Shown here: positions 8,628-16,943 of the stretch, one piece after another | Numbering within the stretch: position 1 is the stretch's first letter | Layout of the letters: each line of letters begins with the position of its first letter | DNA from: Pseudoalteromonas sp. N1230-9 | Lineage (GTDB): Bacteria > Pseudomonadota > Gammaproteobacteria > Enterobacterales > Alteromonadaceae | DNA length: 64,000 bases | Reading direction: 5' to 3' | NCBI RefSeq assembly: GCF_032716425.1 | Contig: NZ_CP090420.1 | Location: 835,512-899,511, forward strand | The notes under the pieces: model-generated | Seen by the model: only the letters and a program-made list of their open reading frames with translations | What the model was told of the DNA's origin: nothing | The model's database searches: none | Made by a program: the position numbers and the translations under genes

Positions 8628-9782
8628 TTACCATGTTGATCCAGCTTGTATATAAATTGCATTTTGCTCAGGGCCATGCGCAACATCTACACCGATAGTT
8701 ATGCCGTAATGTTCATCGACTAGATAGCGAACGCCTGCTCCGACTGTATCAATTGTATTGGCTTTGGATAAACCTGAAAAACTGTTAGCAGTCCAGCCCA
8801 TACCTGTAAACGCATTTAGCTTGATATGTTTGGTTATTTTGTAGCTGAGCTCAGCTTCTGTTACAAGCACATCAAACCCTTGGTATCGTGTTGCTGAAAC
8901 ACCTCGTAAATTAATGCTGGGGGGAATGTAGACAGGGAGGCGTTTATTACTTCGATTGGTGACAGTGTCATACTGCATTCGTAATGCTAAGTTAATTCTA
9001 TTGGTCAATTGCCAGTAATTAAGTGCTGTTAATTTTAGACTTGTGTAATTGACTTTACTACCAATACTTTCATCAAAGTAGAGGTACTCAGCTTTGAAAT
9101 TATAGCCTTTTTCTGGGTTTAGAGGGTTATCACGACTATCATACTCAAGTAAGGGACCAATTCCCGATGTATTGATATCTAACGATAAATGCTCTTTTAT
9201 TATGTCGTTATCGAGCAAAAAATATTCAATAGGGTTGTCTGCAAGGCTGATATCGACTTGGCGGTAAATCTGTTTTAAGCCATAAAAAAAATTACTATTA
9301 TCATAACGTAACTTTAAATTTTGAAAAATGGCAGGCCCTTCAATATTCAGGGATAACGGTGTGAGGAGTTCTATTTCGTCGAAGGTGTAAAAGTCTAGGT
9401 TAATACTCGCCCAGCCAACAATACCTTGGTAGCGTATACGGTCTTGATCCCAAAAAGTAATATGTCCAATGGCAGCACCTTTAGTACCATTTTTGGTGCC
9501 CATAAGGCCTACTAAGCTAATGCTATTTGGTAGTGTTGTGCCCGTTTTATTTTTCTTTTCATTGTCGTGAAAGAATAAACCAACAACCCCTAAGCCAGGC
9601 CCTAGAGCTGGTTCAGTGATAAAAGCAGGGATAGGTAAAAAAGAAATTGGCTCATCAATCTTTTGTTGATTATCTAGCCGTGTTTCTGCAGGCTTAATTG
9701 CATAGTCATCGTAACTAGAGGCAAAGGAGCAGCTGCTTATTAAAGTTGCAGCCAACAAATTCAGACATACAACTTTTTTCAC
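8628..9782 (-). CDS. BamA/TamA-superfamily outer-membrane barrel protein without POTRA domains
   Basis: This 384-residue protein starts with GTG (AGAGG upstream). The signal peptide ends near LISSC-SFAS, where LISSC could be a lipobox, so it may be either a lipoprotein or cleaved after FAS. After a short linker the sequence has bacterial surface antigen (Omp85 barrel) features: FLPIPAFITEPALGPGLGV at the barrel entry, EYDSRDNPLNPEKGYNF, and LRGVSATRYQG near residue 300. There is no room for POTRA repeats. Such short relatives are known as orphan Omp85-like proteins of unknown job. It lies 53 bases after the next barrel protein gene in transcription order, so the two may be co-transcribed. Confidence 0.8.
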   Translation of the reverse strand: MKKVVCLNLLAATLISSCSFASSYDDYAIKPAETRLDNQQKIDEPISFLPIPAFITEPALGPGLGVVGLFFHDNEKKNKTGTTLPNSISLVGLMGTKNGTKGAAIGHITFWDQDRIRYQGIVGWASINLDFYTFDEIELLTPLSLNIEGPAIFQNLKLRYDNSNFFYGLKQIYRQVDISLADNPIEYFLLDNDIIKEHLSLDINTSGIGPLLEYDSRDNPLNPEKGYNFKAEYLYFDESIGSKVNYTSLKLTALNYWQLTNRINLALRMQYDTVTNRSNKRLPVYIPPSINLRGVSATRYQGFDVLVTEAELSYKITKHIKLNAFTGMGWTANSFSGLSKANTIDTVGAGVRYLVDEHYGITIGVDVAHGPEQNAIYIQAGSTW

Positions 9783-9835
9783 TTATTTATTGCCTCTGTT
9801 TTTTGTTAACGAGAAGAGCATAAGTTGCAAAACGA

Positions 9836-10627
9836 TTAGAGCTGATAGTTAAACTCAATGCGATGATCGCCATCCATAAAATCAACATTTTCATTCCAGT
9901 TTGCAAAATAGCGTAAGTTCATTCTGGGATTTATTTGATAACTTGCGGCAAATTCGTGTGTTAGAATATGGCTTTGATCGTAACCGTAATAATGGTCTTT
10001 GTAGGTATCACTACCACCGATAGTGGTTAGCCAAAAAGGGTTATAGTTGAGCCAAATTTTGTCAGTAATTGTCACTTTTGCGTACATACCCACTAGGCCA
10101 TAAGCGCCCATAATTGAATAGCCACTATCGCGAGTGCCGTCGTCCTCTAACGTGTTTTCGCCTAAAGATGTGCCTAAACCTGCTAATGGGTAAAAGGTAA
10201 AACGTCCTACGGGCTTTAACGCTTTGATATAGCTGTAAGATAAATCCATGCTTTCATCAGCCACTAAATTAGCATTCAAATTATAGTTGGCATCTATTTG
10301 AGTGGCACTCATTGTGGTTAGATCAACAGAGAAATTACGAAAACGAAATGAATCAATAGAATCTGTTGTTACATGATCGCTCTCCCAACCAAGTGCGTCA
10401 CCATAAATGCCTTTCACTTCAATATTATTCATTCCAGCAGTTGTTTCGACGCCTGTATCGTAAGCTTGCCCAACCTTAAGATTTATTCCTTTATTGGTTG
10501 CACCTGCTCCGACTTGAGTATAAACAGCTAGGGGATCTGACATGTCTTGAACTTCTTTTTGTTCAGCAAGCGCATCAGAAAATGGAATGAGAAGTGAAAA
10601 TAACAGAGTGATTTTTCGACAGTTCAT
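9836..10627 (-). CDS. Predicted outer-membrane beta-barrel protein, unknown function
   Basis: A 263-residue protein with a signal peptide (MNCRKITLLFSLLIPFSDALA) and a strong AAGGAAAG ribosome site. The mature part has many short amphipathic stretches rich in Tyr, Asn and Gly, typical of a small barrel, and ends with RIEFNYQL. No family recognised. It is the first gene of a probable two-gene transcript with the Omp85-like barrel at 8628. A porin-like or adhesin-like role is possible, but the sequence gives no firm hint. Confidence 0.65.
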   Translation of the reverse strand: MNCRKITLLFSLLIPFSDALAEQKEVQDMSDPLAVYTQVGAGATNKGINLKVGQAYDTGVETTAGMNNIEVKGIYGDALGWESDHVTTDSIDSFRFRNFSVDLTTMSATQIDANYNLNANLVADESMDLSYSYIKALKPVGRFTFYPLAGLGTSLGENTLEDDGTRDSGYSIMGAYGLVGMYAKVTITDKIWLNYNPFWLTTIGGSDTYKDHYYGYDQSHILTHEFAASYQINPRMNLRYFANWNENVDFMDGDHRIEFNYQL

Positions 10628-10916
10628 GTGCTTTCCTTACACAAAGTGGAAGTGAAAAAGTACGCTTTAGTTACTTATAATCTATTTAAAGTATTAGTTC
10701 AATAGTATTAAAAATGAACAAAGGACTATTTTACAAGTAAGATAATGTTATTTGATTTTGCACAAAATTAGATAAATAAAGTAATCAATTTATTCAATGA
10801 AAACTTGATTTAAATCGTTTTTTCGTAGTTCGGAACTAGAATAGCTATATTTCTAACCTATACTGAAATAGGCTCTTTTTAGAGTAAAGGTACTAGTTAA
10901 ACAAAAAGGATGATTT
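10628..10916. other. Divergent intergenic region, nothing specific seen
   Basis: This AT-rich stretch separates the minus-strand barrel gene from the plus-strand sulfatase and should contain both promoters. No clear operator, hairpin or small gene was recognised. Confidence 0.5.
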
Positions 10917-12413
10917 ATGAAAAAAATAATAGCGGCCGCTATTTGTAGCTTGGTCTCCACAGTGAGCCTTGCCGCTGATAAGCCAAATGTACTCGCCATT
11001 ATGGTTGATGATGTTGCCCCCATCTCCCTAAGCGCATACTCCCACGGCATGACATACCCAACGCCTAACATAGATCGTATAGCAAATGAGGGAGCACTTT
11101 TTACAGATCACTATGCTCAGCCAAGCTGTACCGCAGGTCGAGCCGCGTTCTTGATGGGTCAGTTACCCATCAGAACAGGGCTAACGACTGTGGGTCAACC
11201 AGGTAATCCTTTAGGTATTAAAGAAGCCGATCCAACATTAGCTGAGTTTTTAAAAGACCGCGGTTATATGACGGCCCAATACGGTAAAAATCACTTGGGT
11301 GATTTAGATGAACACTTGCCTACTAAGCATGGTTTTGATGAATTTTATGGTAACTTATACCACTTAAATGTATCCGAAGAGCCAGAACAAGCTGATTACC
11401 CAAAAGATCCTAAGTTTGTGAAAAAGTTTGGCCCAAGAGGTGTTATAGAATCTTACGCTAATGGCAAAATCATTGATACCGGCCCACTTACTCGCAAACG
11501 CATGGAAACCTTTGATGAAGAGGTGTTAGAACGCTCACTTAACTTTATGGAACGAGCAGTAAAAGCAAAAAAACCATTCTTTATCTGGCACGCCACAAGT
11601 CGCATGCATGTTTACACTCACTTAAAACCTGAAAGTCGAAATTTAGCGACGGGCATTAGCTCTGAAGAAGATGTGTTTGGTAGTGGTTTAATAGAGCACG
11701 ATGGGCATGTAGGTCAGCTGCTTGATAAATTAGATGAGCTAAAAATTGCTGATAACACCATTGTTATTTATACCAGTGATAATGGCCCAGAGCAGTCAAG
11801 TTGGCCTGATGCAGGGACGACTTCGTTCCGCGGTGAAAAGATGACAACATGGGAGGGGGGCGTTCGCGTACCTTTCTTAGTACGTTGGCCTAACAAAATA
11901 CCAAAAGGCTTAAAGCTAAATGGTATTTCATCGCATGAAGATGTGTTTCCAACAATTGCTGCGGCACTTGGTGAAAAGAACTTGCGTGAAAAGCTTAAAA
12001 AGTCAGACAAAGTTTATATCGATGGTGAAAACAACCTTGATTACTGGACAGGTAAAGCGGATAAATCAGCACGCAACTTTTTCTTTTATTACTATGAGTC
12101 TCAGTTAACAGCAATACGCTTTGGTCCATGGAAAATGCACTTTGCAACGAAACCAACGGGCTTATACTATGATGATATGATTACTCATAGCATGCCTAAA
12201 CTTTTCAACTTACGTAAAGATCCATTAGAGCACTATGATGGGGTAACGGGGTTTCATCAAATTATGCGTAAGAGTTGGTTATTACAACCCATTATTGCAA
12301 AGCTGAATGAACACGTTAAAACATTTGTAGAGTTTCCACCTCGTCAAGAGTCTGCTTCTTTAAATGTTAACGAAGCAATTGAGAAAGCTAAATCACTGAA
12401 TTACGGTCATTAA
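10917..12413 (+). CDS. Arylsulfatase (formylglycine-dependent, Cys type), exported
   Basis: A 498-residue type I sulfatase with a signal peptide (MKKIIAAAICSLVSTVSLAA) and an AAGGATGA ribosome site. The active-site signature is PSCTAGRAAFLMG, with C71 as the residue to be converted to formylglycine. Other family landmarks: the metal-binding pair D31/D32 in MVDDVAP, GKNHLGD (K124, H126; usually GKWHLG), and SDNGP with D288/N289. It should hydrolyse sulfate esters in the periplasm, from aryl compounds or sulfated algal material. Cys-type sulfatases need a formylglycine-generating enzyme, and none is encoded in this window. It stands alone, ended by a bidirectional terminator. Confidence 0.9.
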   Translation: MKKIIAAAICSLVSTVSLAADKPNVLAIMVDDVAPISLSAYSHGMTYPTPNIDRIANEGALFTDHYAQPSCTAGRAAFLMGQLPIRTGLTTVGQPGNPLGIKEADPTLAEFLKDRGYMTAQYGKNHLGDLDEHLPTKHGFDEFYGNLYHLNVSEEPEQADYPKDPKFVKKFGPRGVIESYANGKIIDTGPLTRKRMETFDEEVLERSLNFMERAVKAKKPFFIWHATSRMHVYTHLKPESRNLATGISSEEDVFGSGLIEHDGHVGQLLDKLDELKIADNTIVIYTSDNGPEQSSWPDAGTTSFRGEKMTTWEGGVRVPFLVRWPNKIPKGLKLNGISSHEDVFPTIAAALGEKNLREKLKKSDKVYIDGENNLDYWTGKADKSARNFFFYYYESQLTAIRFGPWKMHFATKPTGLYYDDMITHSMPKLFNLRKDPLEHYDGVTGFHQIMRKSWLLQPIIAKLNEHVKTFVEFPPRQESASLNVNEAIEKAKSLNYGH

Positions 12414-12435
12414 TTACTATATAAATTTAGTTGAG

Positions 12436-12460
12436 AAAGGGCCATATTGGCCCTTTTTTA
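12436..12460. terminator. Bidirectional intrinsic terminator
   Basis: A perfect AAAGGGCCA / TGGCCCTTT stem with a three-base loop and a following T-run sits between the convergent sulfatase and cytochrome genes, so it can serve both. Confidence 0.85.
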
Positions 12461-12462
12461 CT

Positions 12463-14706
12463 TTATTTATTAATACTATTCATCATTTCAAGTTGCCCAA
12501 CAAATTGCTGTATTTGCTGATTATTAGGTACTAGGCGTGCTAAGTTACGTGCGTAAAATAGTGCTTGAGCGTAATTTTTTTGTGCGGTGTACCACTGTGC
12601 TAAGCTATAGCTAATGTCAGGGTTGTTTGGTGTTAACTCAAATGCCTGTTCAAGAGCTGCAATAGCCTGTGGCATATCTCCTAAATCTTGTAACAGCAAG
12701 GCGTAGGTGAAGTGGTAATTGGCATTATCTCTTGCCAGCGTAGTCGCTTGTTGTAGGTGTGTTAGTGCTTTTCTCTTTTCCTTAGAGCGAACTAAACTCA
12801 TCGCGAGCGCATAGTGAAGGTCAGCACTGGTATTATTGATAGCCAACCCTTGATTTAATATTTCTTTTGCAGCTAACTCATTTTGTTGGTTTCTGTATAA
12901 ATCAGCTAAGTTAACATAAGCAGGTACAAAAATCGGCTCAATCTGAATGGCTTTTAAATAGTGAGCTTTTGCTTTTTCAGGTTGTTGCAATGAAAGTGCT
13001 AGATTGCCAAGGTTTGTATGCGAAAAGCCTCTTTCTGATTGATATAGTTGGTTTTTCTTATACTCTTCGAGTGCAGATTTTAAGCGCTTGGTATCTCGTT
13101 CGTTTAAACCACTTGGGAAGGGTTCCATTAACATGGGGGCTAAAGCACGTGCAGCTTCGCTCCTTATCGGTAAGTGTTTGTCATCAAGCAATGGGTTCAG
13201 CATTTTCCAGCGTTGATTAATATCAAATGGCATTGCCGCCTCTATGGCAGATTGTCGCTTGAGTGGCTCAGGGTCTTTGACTGAGCGAACAATTCCAACA
13301 ATGGCGTTATTATCAGGCGTTGTTGCTAAGCGGCTTAATGCTGACGCACGAATGATGTCAGGAAAGTCTTTATTCTGTACTATTTTCGTTAGCATGGTTG
13401 ATGCATTAGGTAAGCGGTTATCTGCGGCATAAAAGGCTTCAGAAAAGTGCGCTGTGCCAAGATGTTTTGGGTGTGGATGCCAGTCTTTTATTTTTGCAAC
13501 CGCCCACTGTGGGGTTTTACTTTCGTGACAACTATTACATGCGTTCGGGGCGTTGGTTTTTAATGTTAAGTCTGGGCGCGGCACACGAAAGCTATGATCG
13601 CGCCTGTCATCGACTTGCATATAAGTTGTTGCAGGCATATGACAATCAACACATTGGCTACCACTTGTAGCCACTTTATGGCCGTGATGTTTTGGTGTGT
13701 CGAATATCTCCTGACTATGGCATTGTGTACAGGTTTGATTACCCGGTAGCTTTAATTTTCCAGAGTGAGGGTTATGACAGTTACTACAGGTAACCCCCGC
13801 ATTGAACATCTTACTTTGTAAAAAAGATCCCCATACATAGTCTTCATCCCAAATTTGGCCGTCAACATGGTACAGCTCGGGTGTTAGTAATGAACCTTGA
13901 AAAGTGTGTAAAAAGCTGTGTGGATCTTTGCGGTCATCAAGCTGTGAGCGGCGAGCATGACACGTTGCACACATTTGCACTTGCTCGCTTTTTACGAGTG
14001 GTTGCACGCTTTTCATACTGCCATCTGTTTGTTGAGTAAAAAGTGGGGTTTGCTTTTTAATATTATGAGTAAAGCCCTTATCGGCAATGCTGCTATCGCC
14101 ATGAGCCCATTTTAAATGAGCTTGGGTATCGCCATGGCAGGCTTTACAGCTAACGTTAATACTTGAGTAAGTTGAATCAAAGCTATTAGCTTTAAGGTCA
14201 AATTGCTTTTTGAAATCAGTTGAATGGCAATCAGCACACATGTGATTCCAGTTTTGGCCTTTTTGCGACCAATGAAATAGGTCGTGCTTTTTCTGCTCTG
14301 GGTGCAGTACAAACCAACGTTGTCCCCCCTCAGCTTTACTACGCGAGTCCCAGGCAAATGGAAAAAGCTGTATGTGGCCTTTGCCCATATCAAACATGTA
14401 TTGTTGTAATGGCTTATAGCCAAAAGTGTATAAAACTGGGTAGTTAGTTAGTTTGCCATCAAGGTTTGGCATGCTAATAAAAGGTTGTTGGTTTTGTTTG
14501 TAAAAACGCGCTTTCTGGCCTTCGTATTCGAGAGTTTGGTCGTTAAAATTACCGAGCACAGTAGCGGCTGTGGCTTTTTCCATTGCATGAAAATGGTGCG
14601 AAGACTGCCAATCTTGTACTTGGCTTTGGTGGCAGTTTACGCACTCTGGTTCGGCCTGTAAATTGAATATAGTCCATCCAATAAAAAAGCATACTACACG
14701 CACCAT
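12463..14706 (-). CDS. Octahaem c-type cytochrome with HEAT-like and TPR repeats
   Basis: A 747-residue exported protein with eight CxxCH haem sites: CVNCH at residues 22-26, then CADCH, CKACH, CATCH, CSNCH, CTQCH, CVDCH and CNSCH, all in the first 400 residues. Residues about 440-540 look like HEAT-type repeats (SVKDPEPLKRQSAIEAA, PIRSEAARALAPML). Residues about 560-740 are tetratricopeptide repeats (AKAHYLKAIQIEPIFVPAYV and relatives). The N-terminal hydrophobic stretch is the signal peptide. The haem part resembles the cytochrome c554/NapC-like multihaem group, so electron transfer in the periplasm is expected. The start ATG has AAGGAATT upstream. No enzyme partner is encoded nearby, so donor, acceptor and substrate are unknown. 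Confidence 0.85.
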   Translation of the reverse strand: MVRVVCFFIGWTIFNLQAEPECVNCHQSQVQDWQSSHHFHAMEKATAATVLGNFNDQTLEYEGQKARFYKQNQQPFISMPNLDGKLTNYPVLYTFGYKPLQQYMFDMGKGHIQLFPFAWDSRSKAEGGQRWFVLHPEQKKHDLFHWSQKGQNWNHMCADCHSTDFKKQFDLKANSFDSTYSSINVSCKACHGDTQAHLKWAHGDSSIADKGFTHNIKKQTPLFTQQTDGSMKSVQPLVKSEQVQMCATCHARRSQLDDRKDPHSFLHTFQGSLLTPELYHVDGQIWDEDYVWGSFLQSKMFNAGVTCSNCHNPHSGKLKLPGNQTCTQCHSQEIFDTPKHHGHKVATSGSQCVDCHMPATTYMQVDDRRDHSFRVPRPDLTLKTNAPNACNSCHESKTPQWAVAKIKDWHPHPKHLGTAHFSEAFYAADNRLPNASTMLTKIVQNKDFPDIIRASALSRLATTPDNNAIVGIVRSVKDPEPLKRQSAIEAAMPFDINQRWKMLNPLLDDKHLPIRSEAARALAPMLMEPFPSGLNERDTKRLKSALEEYKKNQLYQSERGFSHTNLGNLALSLQQPEKAKAHYLKAIQIEPIFVPAYVNLADLYRNQQNELAAKEILNQGLAINNTSADLHYALAMSLVRSKEKRKALTHLQQATTLARDNANYHFTYALLLQDLGDMPQAIAALEQAFELTPNNPDISYSLAQWYTAQKNYAQALFYARNLARLVPNNQQIQQFVGQLEMMNSINK

Positions 14707-14790
14707 TAAATAATTCCTTTTTACTTTTTGCCCACACTTTTAATAAGTTATATTAGTTTTAGAGTGTAAGTAAAGCCAATGACAAAAAGA

Positions 14791-14818
14791 AAAACGCCTT
14801 GCTTTTAAAGCAAGGCGT
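14791..14818 (-). terminator. Intrinsic terminator after the S9 peptidase gene
   Basis: On the minus strand, ACGCCTTGC and GCAAGGCGT pair around a TTTAAAA loop and are followed by TTTTTC, a few bases beyond the peptidase stop codon at 14824. Confidence 0.85.
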
Positions 14819-14823
14819 ATAGA

Positions 14824-16872
14824 TTATTTATCTGTATCTTTTACAGCCTTTAGTTTGGCTGCATGGTCAATCTCAAATTCAGGCATGTTTTTATTGCCCT
14901 GTATTAAGTAGTTGTCCATCCAACGCATTAGACGAAGGCTGTAATCGTACTGAGCGGCAACCTTACGGTTACCATGTCCTTCACCTGGGTAGTAGACTAA
15001 GCGTACATCTTTGCCTTGTACTTTCATGTAACGGTAAAGCTCCATTGATTGAGCAGGGTGTACGCGCGGATCCTCTTTACCATGCATGATAAGCAGTGGT
15101 GTTTTAGATTGGCCCGCCCAGTAAATAGGGCTGCGCTCTAAATACCATTGCCATTTATCCCAAGGATATGAGCGTGCGTGAACCAGATTCATTTCGTTAG
15201 AAATATCTGTTGTTCCAAATTTTGATAGTTGGTTAGATACACCCACAAACATCACACTTGCTGCAAAGTGTTCAGTCAGCTTTGTTGCACCCCACGCTGA
15301 GGCATAACCACCGTATGAGCCACCAGTGATACCAACACGTTTTGTATCAACAAGTCCCATTTCTACAAGGTGATTTTTAAAATCGACCAAATCGTCAAAC
15401 TCTTTGCCTGCATAGTCGTTTTGGCCTAGTTTTGAGTAATCAACCCCCTTACCTGTTGAACCACGGTAGTTAGGATAGAAAACCGCATAACCACGCGCGG
15501 CTCCCATTTGCCCAGGGCGAGAATAATTGGTTACCCAGCCATTTTTATCATGGCTTTCAGGCCCACCATGGACAGACATAATTAGTGGGTATCGGGTACC
15601 TTCTTTATAATCAAGAGGGTAAACCAATATACCTTCTATATCGACACCATCACGTGCTTTAAGTGAGATAGTCTCTTGTTTGGCAAAGCGTTTATCATTT
15701 AACCAAGGGTTAGAATCAGTTAAACGGGTTGCTTTATTACCACGGATAATAAACACCTCATTTGGATGCTTTGCTGTATTAGCGCGCACAGTTAAGGTTT
15801 TATCTGAATCAGACACACTTAAATTGCTGGCAATAAAGCGACCTTCTTCAATGATCTTTTTATACTTTTTACTGCCCGTTTTAATACTTGCAACAAAACT
15901 TTCTGTACCAACATTTGCGATGAAGTTTAGTGTATTGCGTTTATGAGACCATTCAAAATCAACGATATGGCCCATAAAATTTGGTAGCCACTCTGTGATT
16001 TCTGCCGTTTTTGTATCAGCAATAAATAAGCGACCAGTAGCTGGATCATGTTTATCCTCAGCACCTAAAATCGCGATGTACTTACCATCAGCAGATAATT
16101 CGGCATCGCCTAATTTACCTTCGGTTTTAAAAGATAAGGTTACCTGGTCATTTGTAACATCATATAAATGCCACATTGACTTAGTGTATTTGTCATCAAT
16201 AAGAGCAGTTGGTTGAGTTTTAACAAGTAGTTTTTCACCGTTAGCTGACCAATTCATATCACTAACATAATCACTAACGTTTAATGCCGTTGGCTTTAAT
16301 GGCGTGTCTGTTTTTGCAAGACTAACAATGAAAAGCTGTTTATTATCAAGGCCAAGCTCATATACTTCTGCCATAAAGCCTAATTTTTTTAGCTCTTTTT
16401 CAGACTTATCTTTGGCAGGGAGTGCTAAAATAGCGACTTTTTGATTGTCAGGGCTTAGCTCGTAACTTGATATTGATGTGTCTTTTAAAGACATTACTTT
16501 TTGAGCTTGGCCACCGTCAACGGGTATTTGATACAGTGAAGTGAATTTTTCATCGTTTAATTTAGCAAGAAAATAAATGGTTTTGCTATCTTTAGACCAT
16601 TGAATGCTGCCGATGTTAACCTTACCTGTAATGTACGGACGCTCAACGCCTTCGTCATCAACAATGTAAAGTTCGCTGTAATTACGACCATTTTCATCTT
16701 TGTACAGTGTACGTGGTACTGAGCGGGTAAACGCAACCGAGTCACCATCAGGGCTTACGCTTGTTTGGATAACTGATTGTATTGTTGGAATGTCGTCAAT
16801 TGTAATTGTGTCGTTGGCAGTAGCAAGTGTACTTGAAAGACCAACGGCTAAGGCTAAAGCAGTTTTTAGCAT
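14824..16872 (-). CDS. S9 family serine peptidase (acylaminoacyl-peptidase/DPP-like), exported
   Basis: A 682-residue prolyl-oligopeptidase-family enzyme with a signal peptide (MLKTALALAVGLSSTLATA) and an AAGGGAA ribosome site. The first 400 residues form a WD40/TolB-like beta-propeller with repeated SPDG-type turns (SPDGDSVAF, SPDNQKVAI, SADGKYIAI). The C-terminal alpha/beta hydrolase domain has the triad S519 (GGSYGGYA), D601 (HGKEDPRVH) and H633 (GEGHGN). It should cleave short peptides in the periplasm. It lies 71 bases downstream of the receptor gene at 16944 on the same strand, suggesting imported peptides are its substrates. A terminator follows. Confidence 0.92.
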   Translation of the reverse strand: MLKTALALAVGLSSTLATANDTITIDDIPTIQSVIQTSVSPDGDSVAFTRSVPRTLYKDENGRNYSELYIVDDEGVERPYITGKVNIGSIQWSKDSKTIYFLAKLNDEKFTSLYQIPVDGGQAQKVMSLKDTSISSYELSPDNQKVAILALPAKDKSEKELKKLGFMAEVYELGLDNKQLFIVSLAKTDTPLKPTALNVSDYVSDMNWSANGEKLLVKTQPTALIDDKYTKSMWHLYDVTNDQVTLSFKTEGKLGDAELSADGKYIAILGAEDKHDPATGRLFIADTKTAEITEWLPNFMGHIVDFEWSHKRNTLNFIANVGTESFVASIKTGSKKYKKIIEEGRFIASNLSVSDSDKTLTVRANTAKHPNEVFIIRGNKATRLTDSNPWLNDKRFAKQETISLKARDGVDIEGILVYPLDYKEGTRYPLIMSVHGGPESHDKNGWVTNYSRPGQMGAARGYAVFYPNYRGSTGKGVDYSKLGQNDYAGKEFDDLVDFKNHLVEMGLVDTKRVGITGGSYGGYASAWGATKLTEHFAASVMFVGVSNQLSKFGTTDISNEMNLVHARSYPWDKWQWYLERSPIYWAGQSKTPLLIMHGKEDPRVHPAQSMELYRYMKVQGKDVRLVYYPGEGHGNRKVAAQYDYSLRLMRWMDNYLIQGNKNMPEFEIDHAAKLKAVKDTDK

Positions 16873-16943
16873 AGTAGTTCCCTTCGCTTGTTATGTTCTG
16901 CGGTGATTATAGCAGTGTGGAATCGCATTAGTAACAAATGCGA

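Noticed and set aside
14112..14423. Minus-strand frame of 103 residues inside the cytochrome gene
   Set aside because: It lies wholly in another frame of the octahaem cytochrome, whose haem motifs prove the real frame.
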